This document shows positions 1 to 5,046 of a stretch of DNA of 5,046 bases, piece by piece. The position numbers were made by a program, and so were the translations under genes. The DNA is from an uncultured Flavobacterium sp. (GTDB lineage: Bacteria; Bacteroidota; Bacteroidia; Flavobacteriales; Flavobacteriaceae), in contig CAMPIZ010000160.1 in assembly GCA_946886675.1 (NCBI GenBank), positions 1 through 5,046 on the forward strand, written 5' to 3'. Numbering within the stretch: position 1 is the stretch's first letter; each line of letters starts with the position of its first letter. Under the pieces are notes generated by a model. It made no database searches and was not told the origin of the DNA. It worked only from the letters and a program-made list of their open reading frames with translations.

Positions 1-92
1 ATAACTGAAAAATACTGAAAATTATTGTAAGAATTTATGATTAAAATACAAAAAATATTCGTCATTAATCACTGTATATCAACCCACTAATT

Positions 93-536
93 TCATCTAC
101 GTTTCCTGAAAAATTCTTTTACCAAAACAGAGCATTCTGCCTCCATTATACCATTCACAACCTCCGTCTTAGGATGCAGTTTTGTACCCATAACACGATA
201 TCCCCTGTGAGTATCGGCAGCGCCAAAAACAATTTTAGAAATCTGGCTCCAGTATAATGCCCCGGCGCACATCTGGCAGGGTTCAAGTGTTATATACAGT
301 GTGCATCCCGTAAGGTATTTACCTCCCAGAAAATTAGCTGCCGACGTTATAGCCTGCATTTCGGCATGCGCGGTAACATCGTTAAGCAGTTCTGTAAGGT
401 TATGGGTACGGGCTATAACCCTGTTATCAACTACTATAACTGCACCCACCGGTATCTCGCCTTTATCAAAAGCCTCATGGGCTTCCTGCAGGGCTTTTTT
501 CATAAAATACTCATCTGTAAAAATTGGGTCGGTCAT
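93..536 (-). CDS. tadA: TadA-like nucleoside/tRNA adenosine deaminase
   Basis: This is a zinc-dependent cytidine-deaminase-fold enzyme of 147 residues. Its best assignment is tRNA adenosine-34 deaminase, which converts A34 to inosine in the tRNA-Arg(ACG) anticodon in the cytoplasm. Both signature motifs are visible: H57-A58-E59, giving a zinc ligand and the catalytic glutamate, and P86-C87-Q88-M89-C90, giving the two zinc-ligand cysteines. These positions match the E. coli TadA numbering, and the IPVGAV stretch near residue 28 is also typical. After FGA (104-106), however, the usual TadA D-x-K-x-G-A-x-G-S segment is replaced by D-T-H-R-G-Y-R-V-M-G, so the substrate is less certain. Guanine or another free-base or nucleoside deaminase is the alternative. 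The protein ends FFRKRR, a basic tail also seen in TadA. It is transcribed divergently from dxs, with no Shine-Dalgarno before the ATG. The fold is certain and the tRNA substrate is inferred. Confidence 0.85.
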   Translation of the reverse strand: MTDPIFTDEYFMKKALQEAHEAFDKGEIPVGAVIVVDNRVIARTHNLTELLNDVTAHAEMQAITSAANFLGGKYLTGCTLYITLEPCQMCAGALYWSQISKIVFGAADTHRGYRVMGTKLHPKTEVVNGIMEAECSVLVKEFFRKRR

Positions 537-564
537 TGTGGTAATTAATTGTAGTGGGTGTAAA

Positions 565-596
565 GTTCAAAAATAGCAAACTATATTGTAAATTTG
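565..596 (+). promoter_or_regulatory. candidate Bacteroidota-type promoter for dxs
   Basis: TAAATTTG at 589-596 matches the -7 consensus TAnnTTTG exactly. A weak -33-like GTTC (consensus TTTG) sits at 565-568, with the expected 20-nt spacer. Transcription would begin about 5-10 nt after the -7 box, giving a very short leader of around 10 nt before the dxs ATG at 614. There is no Shine-Dalgarno, as is usual in this phylum. The -33 part overlaps by one base the -7 box proposed for the divergent deaminase gene. Confidence 0.5.
568..575 (-). promoter_or_regulatory. candidate -7 element for the deaminase gene
   Basis: On the minus strand this reads TATTTTTG, an exact match to the Bacteroidota sigma-factor -7 consensus TAnnTTTG. 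It lies 31 bp upstream of the deaminase ATG, which would leave a leader of roughly 25 nt. I see no good TTTG-like -33 element at the expected spacing, so the call rests on the -7 box alone. Confidence 0.4.
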
Positions 597-613
597 TGTT
601 TTCATAAACCCTA

Positions 614-2383
614 ATGTCAGGCAATTTACTCTCACATATACAAACCCCCGATGATTTAAGGAAACTGGATACCGGCCAGCTGCCACAGGTGGCACAGGAA
701 CTGCGTGATTTTATTATCGATGTGGTTTCTGTAAAAGAAGGGCATCTGGGTGCCAGCCTTGGAGTAGTAGAGCTTACCATTGCATTACATTATGTTTTTA
801 GCACACCCCGGGACCTTTTGGTTTGGGATGTAGGACACCAGGCTTATGGCCATAAAATACTTACAGGACGCAGGGAAAACTTTGATACCAACAGGCAGTT
901 TGGCGGCATAAGCGGATTTCCTAAAAGGGATGAAAGCGATTATGATACTTTTGGCGTAGGCCACTCTTCCACTTCAATATCTGCGGCGCTGGGCATGGCC
1001 ATAGCTTCACAGCTTAAAGGTGAACCGGATAAAAATCATATAGCCGTTATAGGTGATGCCTCCATTGCATCGGGTATGGCATTTGAGGGCCTTAACCATG
1101 CAGGGGTTACTGATGCCAATTTACTGGTTATACTTAATGATAATGCCATAGGCATAGACCCAAGCGTAGGCGCTCTTAAAGATTACCTCACACAGGTAAA
1201 AGAAGGTAAGAACCCGCGTGAGAACAACATGATCAAATCCCTGAATTTTGACTACTCCGGTCCTATAGACGGGAATGATCTACCTGCGCTTTTAAGGGAA
1301 CTGGAACGTCTTAAAAACAAAAAAGGGCCAAAGTTCCTTCATATTATAACCACAAAAGGGAAAGGACTCAAAAAAGCCGAGGAAAACCAGGTTAAATATC
1401 ATGCCCCGGGCAAGTTTGATAAACTTACGGGAGAGCTCCTTGCTATAGCCGATGATAATCTTCCCCCAAAATACCAGGATGTTTTTGGGCTTACGCTGGT
1501 TGAACTTGCTGAACAAAACGAAAATATTATAGGCATCACCCCTGCCATGCCATCGGGCAGCTCTATGAAGTTTATGATGGAAGCCTTTCCCGAAAGAGCC
1601 TTTGATGTGGGTATAGCCGAACAGCATGCCGTAACTCTTGCCGCAGGTATGGCAACACAGGGTATGACTGTGTTTTGCAATATATATTCTACTTTCCTGC
1701 AGCGGGCATATGACCAGGTAATACATGATGTTGCGCTGCAAAACCTGCCCGTAATATTTTGTCTTGACAGAGCCGGACTTGTAGGAGAAGACGGTGCTAC
1801 ACATCATGGCGTTTTTGACCTCGCATATCTTAATTGCATACCCAACATAATGATATATGCTCCGCTTAATGAAAAAGAGCTGCGCAATATACTTTACACC
1901 GCCCAGCTTGGACTGCCGCACCCTATAGCAATACGCTATCCCAGGGGAAGGGGCGAAAACACAGAATGGCAGCTGCCTTTTGAAAAGATAAGCATAGGAA
2001 AAGCGAAACAGTTAAAGAAAGGAAGTGAAGTTGCCATTGTTTCTACAGGGACTATAGGTAATAATGTAATAAGAGCATTAAACAATACCGCAAATATCCA
2101 TTTATTTTCCCATTATCACTTTGGCTTTGTAAAACCATTGGATACAGATGTCCTGCATAATATTATGCGTAATTATAAAGCAATTATAACAGTTGAGGAT
2201 GGCGTTATAAAAGGCGGTTTTGGCAGCAGTATTACAGCTTTTGCCACATCACATGGCTATACACTTAAAATTACTTCGTTAGGCATTCCCGATGCCTTTA
2301 TTGAGCACGGAAATATCAGTAGGTTACAACAATCCTGTGGTATCGACGTTAAAAGCTTAACAGATATTTTTTCAGCTTATTAA
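614..2383 (+). CDS. dxs: 1-deoxy-D-xylulose-5-phosphate synthase
   Basis: DXS is the thiamine-diphosphate enzyme that condenses pyruvate with glyceraldehyde 3-phosphate. This is the first step of the MEP pathway to isoprenoids, and it also supplies thiamine and pyridoxal synthesis. The N-terminal domain shows the catalytic-region histidine H44 (KEGHLGASLG), WDVGHQAY with H75, and a cofactor/Mg motif G147-D148-A149 followed by NDN at 175-177. The pyrimidine-binding domain has the catalytic glutamate E336 in GIAEQHAV, and DRAGLVGEDGATHHG (385-399) with R386, D393 and H397. R444 (YPRG) is also in place. The C-terminal transketolase domain carries FVKPLD (505-510) and EDGVIKGGFGSS. At 589 residues it is about 30 shorter than the E. 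coli enzyme, with the loss between NDN and E336. The canonical GDG is GDA here. The ATG at 614 gives the usual DXS N-terminus (LLSHIQTPDDLRKL). The DUF3078 gene follows after 47 bp and may share its transcript. Confidence 0.96.
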   Translation: MSGNLLSHIQTPDDLRKLDTGQLPQVAQELRDFIIDVVSVKEGHLGASLGVVELTIALHYVFSTPRDLLVWDVGHQAYGHKILTGRRENFDTNRQFGGISGFPKRDESDYDTFGVGHSSTSISAALGMAIASQLKGEPDKNHIAVIGDASIASGMAFEGLNHAGVTDANLLVILNDNAIGIDPSVGALKDYLTQVKEGKNPRENNMIKSLNFDYSGPIDGNDLPALLRELERLKNKKGPKFLHIITTKGKGLKKAEENQVKYHAPGKFDKLTGELLAIADDNLPPKYQDVFGLTLVELAEQNENIIGITPAMPSGSSMKFMMEAFPERAFDVGIAEQHAVTLAAGMATQGMTVFCNIYSTFLQRAYDQVIHDVALQNLPVIFCLDRAGLVGEDGATHHGVFDLAYLNCIPNIMIYAPLNEKELRNILYTAQLGLPHPIAIRYPRGRGENTEWQLPFEKISIGKAKQLKKGSEVAIVSTGTIGNNVIRALNNTANIHLFSHYHFGFVKPLDTDVLHNIMRNYKAIITVEDGVIKGGFGSSITAFATSHGYTLKITSLGIPDAFIEHGNISRLQQSCGIDVKSLTDIFSAY

Positions 2384-2430
2384 AATTAACGATTTTTGCA
2401 TCGCATCTATTTAATATACCATTTTATACA

Positions 2431-3381
2431 ATGAGAATACAAGCCGTTATTGCGTTATTATTTTTCTCTACATTATTTCAAAAAGCAAATGCACAGGTTA
2501 TTATAACCACATCACTGCCGGACTCCATAACTTACTGGGAAAGGACAAATAAACTGGGCCTTGACATTAACCAGGTTGCTTTTATTAACTGGAGTGTGGG
2601 CGGTAACAACTCCATAGCCGGGGTTGTAAAGGCCGACTTTATACGTAATTACAGCCGTAAAAATATAAGCTGGAGCAACGAGCTTATACTTCGTTACGGG
2701 CTTAACAGCCAGGAAGGCCAGGAAGTTAGAAAAACTGATGATAAAATACAACTTAACTCTACTTTTGGCTATAGAAAAGATACATTATCTAACTGGTATT
2801 ACAGTGCCAAATTTAATTTCAGCACACAGTTTGCCAATGGTTATGCCTATCCTAATACTACCGATGAAATATCGGGACCATTCTCTCCTGCTTATATCTT
2901 TCTGGGTGTAGGTTCTGAATATGTAAGGAAGGATTTAGGACTAACAGCCTATTTCTCCCCTCTTACAAACAAAACAACACTTGTACTTAACCAAACTCTT
3001 GCCAATAAAGGTGCATTTGGTGTGGAGAAAGCAATTTATGACGAGGCCGGAAACCTATTGAGATCCGGAAAAAATTCAAGAACTGAGGTAGGTATATTGA
3101 TTACTAACCAATTAAAAAGGCAGGTTTTTAAAAATATAATGCTGGATCACCGCCTCACACTGTATACAGATTATATAAATAAATTTGGCAATATAGATGT
3201 GGACTGGCAGCTACAACTGGATATGACCGTAAATGAATATGTGAAAGCCAATATAGGCACCCACATAATCTATGATGATGATATTAAAGCTACCGAAGAA
3301 ACAGGTGGTGAAGTTGTTACCGTAGGCCCAAAGGTACAGCTGAAGCAAATGCTTGGTGTTGGCCTCAGCTATACTTTTTAG
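2431..3381 (+). CDS. DUF3078 family outer-membrane protein of unknown function
   Basis: This 316-residue secreted protein resembles the DUF3078 family of Bacteroidota; no biochemical role is known to me. A signal peptide is clear: a short basic start (MR), a hydrophobic stretch at 5-16 (AVIALLFFSTLF), and a likely signal peptidase I site after A-N-A at residue 21. There is no lipobox cysteine, so it is not a lipoprotein. The mature part is rich in alternating aromatic/polar strands (for example NWYYSAKFNFSTQF and IMLDHRLTLYTDYI) and ends in phenylalanine (LSYTF). That pattern fits an outer-membrane beta-barrel recognised by the BAM machinery. A conserved-looking NWSVGGNNS motif (53-61) lies near the start of the mature protein. 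The gene starts 47 bp after the dxs stop on the same strand, suggesting co-transcription. Its stop codon overlaps that of the convergent dGTPase gene. The barrel topology is inferred; the family assignment is from memory of sequence features. Confidence 0.85.
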   Translation: MRIQAVIALLFFSTLFQKANAQVIITTSLPDSITYWERTNKLGLDINQVAFINWSVGGNNSIAGVVKADFIRNYSRKNISWSNELILRYGLNSQEGQEVRKTDDKIQLNSTFGYRKDTLSNWYYSAKFNFSTQFANGYAYPNTTDEISGPFSPAYIFLGVGSEYVRKDLGLTAYFSPLTNKTTLVLNQTLANKGAFGVEKAIYDEAGNLLRSGKNSRTEVGILITNQLKRQVFKNIMLDHRLTLYTDYINKFGNIDVDWQLQLDMTVNEYVKANIGTHIIYDDDIKATEETGGEVVTVGPKVQLKQMLGVGLSYTF

Positions 3382-4727
3382 CCTTTTGTATTGGCAGTAA
3401 TGGTGTTATATAACAATAGTGCTTTGCCGTCGGTAAGTGTAGAAACAAAGTGGCAAATGTGCAGCAACCTGTCATAAAGGTTCATCTTATCGGTAACAAA
3501 CCTTTCGGGTAGCATTTTTAATACCAGTTTGTCATAATTACTTTCATTGCCTTCAAACTTATTATTATAGGCTGTACAAAAAGTATCAAGCAGCGTATTA
3601 ATTATACGGTAGCCAATAATTTCTTTTTCCACTACCTCACGGCTCTGGTATATATTTCTCACACTCAGGTTAATGATGTCTTTCATCTGGGCGGTATATT
3701 TACCCTGTTCGGTTAACGCATGAGGATATTTACCCGACAGTATTTTTTCCTCATTTTCTATAAACACGGTTACCGCATCATTTATAAGGCTGCTTATGGC
3801 AAGGGCACGCAGATAACTTATCCTGTCCTCTTTTGTTATAAGGGTGTTATATTTTTGAACATCAATACTGTCCTTAACCAGTTTTATAAGATATTCCAAG
3901 GCAAATTCTTCCGGTATGAGTCCAAGGTTAATACCATCTTCAAAATCTATAATGGTGTAGCATATATCATCTGCAGCCTCTACTAAATATGCAAGCGGAT
4001 GGCGCTCATAGCCTGTATCATTTCCGGATTTATTAGGAATCAGTCCTAGTTCTGAAGCCACTTCCTTAAAGAAGTCTTTATCGCTTTGAAAGAAGCCATA
4101 TTTTTTATCGGCTATATTAGCAGTAGGTTTTTTTGGCAACGACTCCTTAGGATATTTCATAAAGGCTCCCAATGTGGCAAAAGAAATCCGAAGCCCGCCT
4201 TCTATGCCCGGTCTTGAAGAAGTAAGCAGGTTAAAGCCGTTAGCATTGCCTTCAAAATCTATCAGGTCCTGCCATTCTTTATCAGATAAATGCTCTTTGT
4301 AATCACGGCCTCTCCCGGTTTTAAAGTACTCGCCTATAGCTTTCTCCCCGGAATGTCCAAATGGCGGGTTACCTATATCATGAGCCAGCGCAGCAGCAGC
4401 CACGATTGCTCCAAAGTCGTTCATTTGGTAGCCATGTATATCCTGGAGATAGGGATGCTTTTCTATAATTTTTTTGCCTACCAGCCTGCCCAGCGAACGG
4501 CCTACAACAGATACCTCAAGGCTATGAGTAAGGCGCGTGTGCACAAAATCTGTTTTAGAAAGCGGTATAACCTGTGTTTTATCCTGAAGGCTCCTAAAGG
4601 CCGATGAGAATATTATACGGTCATAATCCACCTCAAAACCCAAACGGGTATCGTCCTGTTCTTTGCGTAAACGCTTGCTTGTATCACCCTGCCTTTTTAA
4701 AGACAGCAGCTGCTCCCACTGCATCAT
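3378..4727 (-). CDS. dgt: deoxyguanosinetriphosphate triphosphohydrolase-like HD-domain dNTPase
   Basis: Members of this family hydrolyse dGTP or other dNTPs to the deoxynucleoside and tripolyphosphate. They balance dNTP pools and in some bacteria help limit phage DNA synthesis. The HD metal site is complete: H68 in RLTHSLEV, H116-D117 in AHDIGNPPFGHSGEKA, and the distal aspartate in EAADDICY (D253/D254). H125 and E128 of the GHSGE segment correspond to catalytic residues in E. coli Dgt. The N-terminus also shows the family pattern FSSAFRSLQDKTQV (40-53). At 449 residues it is shorter than the 505 of E. coli Dgt but within the range I expect for Bacteroidota homologues. Two consecutive ATG codons open the frame (4727 and 4724), and either could be the start; no Shine-Dalgarno favours one. 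It lies 15 bp downstream of a small unknown gene on the same strand and may be read from that gene's promoter. Substrate preference cannot be told from sequence. Confidence 0.94.
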   Translation of the reverse strand: MMQWEQLLSLKRQGDTSKRLRKEQDDTRLGFEVDYDRIIFSSAFRSLQDKTQVIPLSKTDFVHTRLTHSLEVSVVGRSLGRLVGKKIIEKHPYLQDIHGYQMNDFGAIVAAAALAHDIGNPPFGHSGEKAIGEYFKTGRGRDYKEHLSDKEWQDLIDFEGNANGFNLLTSSRPGIEGGLRISFATLGAFMKYPKESLPKKPTANIADKKYGFFQSDKDFFKEVASELGLIPNKSGNDTGYERHPLAYLVEAADDICYTIIDFEDGINLGLIPEEFALEYLIKLVKDSIDVQKYNTLITKEDRISYLRALAISSLINDAVTVFIENEEKILSGKYPHALTEQGKYTAQMKDIINLSVRNIYQSREVVEKEIIGYRIINTLLDTFCTAYNNKFEGNESNYDKLVLKMLPERFVTDKMNLYDRLLHICHFVSTLTDGKALLLYNTITANTKG

Positions 4728-4742
4728 TGTATTCTCAATGTT

Positions 4743-5033
4743 TTATTCAACATATATAACTACTACAATAAAAATTTTTGATAAACTTTTCTGATCATTA
4801 ATATTTACTCTACTGTCGACACCATCCAAAATTCCTTGGAATTCTACTTGAATATCTATAATCTTGTATTTTTCACCTCTAAAGCTTAATTTCCTATTTA
4901 CTTCTAGTGACTCCAAGTGAAAAATACCATCTTCTATACCCTTAATATCTTCCAGAAATTCTTTCTTATCTCTATAGTACGCTAAATCAACTCCATTACT
5001 ATATGCAATTCTAAAACTTGTCCCAATATTCAT
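4743..5033 (-). CDS. small hypothetical protein, unrecognised, AT-rich
   Basis: I do not recognise this 96-residue protein. It has no cysteine and one methionine, with about 16 acidic and 13 basic residues. It looks like a small soluble alpha/beta protein: strands near 7-20 (FRIAYSNGVDLAYY), a charged helix near 22-35 (DKKEFLEDIKGIED), strands near 37-67 (FHLESLEV, KYKIIDIQVEF), and a hydrophobic last strand (KIFIVVVIYV, 86-95). No signal peptide is seen; the last strand is short for a membrane helix. G+C is about 27%, clearly below the neighbouring genes. Isoleucine is 10 ATT to 3 ATA, and all five arginines are AGA or AGG, unlike dxs. It may be recently acquired. It ends 15 bp before the dgt start, so the two could be co-transcribed. 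The frame stays open from the ATG at 5033 to the window edge, so the true start could lie outside. Real coding is likely from the protein-like composition but not proven. Confidence 0.65.
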   Translation of the reverse strand: MNIGTSFRIAYSNGVDLAYYRDKKEFLEDIKGIEDGIFHLESLEVNRKLSFRGEKYKIIDIQVEFQGILDGVDSRVNINDQKSLSKIFIVVVIYVE

Positions 5034-5046
5034 AATAATTACGAAT

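Noticed and set aside
4..21. ACTGAAAA repeated with a 10-base period at the left edge.
   Set aside because: Only two copies in AT-rich sequence; too short to call a repeat element.
39..70. GATTAA and TTAATC arms that could form a hairpin downstream of the deaminase gene.
   Set aside because: Six-bp AT-rich arms with a loop of about 20 nt would be too unstable for an intrinsic terminator.
1292..1921. A 209-codon open frame on the minus strand, antisense to dxs.
   Set aside because: It lies wholly within the strongly supported dxs coding region. Its translation resembles no family I know and is rich in Phe, Lys and Tyr without domain character. It is best explained as a shadow of dxs codon use.
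2432..2442. Eleven bases TGAGAATACAA at the DUF3078 start recur on the minus strand just before the dgt start (4737-4727).
   Set aside because: Several 11-base matches are expected by chance in 5 kb. In one place it is coding and in the other it is upstream sequence, so a shared regulatory role is unlikely.
3404..3415. Perfect 12-bp palindrome TGTTATATAACA near the 3' end of dgt.
   Set aside because: It encodes ordinary dgt residues, is AT-rich with no loop for a terminator hairpin and no following T-run, and is unaccompanied by other operator features. Chance is sufficient.
4290..4607. A 105-codon open frame on the plus strand, antisense to dgt.
   Set aside because: It covers the HD-motif region of dgt, where the minus-strand protein is clearly conserved. 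It has no recognisable motif of its own.
4830..4843. Inverted repeat AATTCC-TT-GGAATT inside the small gene, next to a one-mismatch -7-like GAATTTTG on the minus strand (4834-4827), possibly a regulated internal promoter for dgt.
   Set aside because: There is no -33-like element at the right spacing, the -7 match is imperfect, and such short matches are expected by chance in AT-rich DNA.

Overview
The window looks like an ordinary chromosomal segment from a member of the Bacteroidota, most likely a Flavobacteriaceae such as Flavobacterium or a close relative. Several things point that way. It carries a DUF3078-type outer-membrane protein, which is a Bacteroidota family. Its DXS is of the short type, about 590 residues. 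Bacteroidota-type -7 elements (TAnnTTTG) lie upstream of genes. None of the five starts has a Shine-Dalgarno sequence, and isoleucine is written mostly with ATA. These assignments rest on recognising families and motifs by eye, with no database search.

Layout from left to right. Positions 1-92 are AT-rich, with no gene or convincing terminator. A TadA-like nucleoside deaminase (93-536) runs on the minus strand. A 77-bp divergent intergenic region (537-613) holds candidate promoters for both directions. On the plus strand come dxs (614-2383) and, after 47 bp, a DUF3078 outer-membrane protein gene (2431-3381), probably co-transcribed. That gene ends tail-to-tail with a dGTPase-family HD hydrolase (3378-4727, minus strand), the two stop codons overlapping by 4 bp. 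Fifteen bp upstream of the dGTPase gene is a small unrecognised gene of 96 codons (4743-5033, minus strand) that runs to within 13 bp of the window edge.

The genes are mostly housekeeping: tRNA wobble modification or purine deamination, the first step of MEP-pathway isoprenoid synthesis, an uncharacterised outer-membrane protein and dNTP pool control. They do not form an evident single pathway. I recall that the deaminase, dxs, DUF3078 and dGTPase genes sit together in many flavobacteria, but this could not be checked here.

I do not see a novel multi-gene system. The most anomalous item is the 96-codon gene. It is about 27% G+C, against roughly 40% or more in sampled stretches of its neighbours, has the opposite isoleucine codon preference, and resembles nothing I can name. 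The next most interesting points are the shortened linker and altered thiamine-diphosphate motif in DXS, and the non-canonical C-terminal half of the deaminase.
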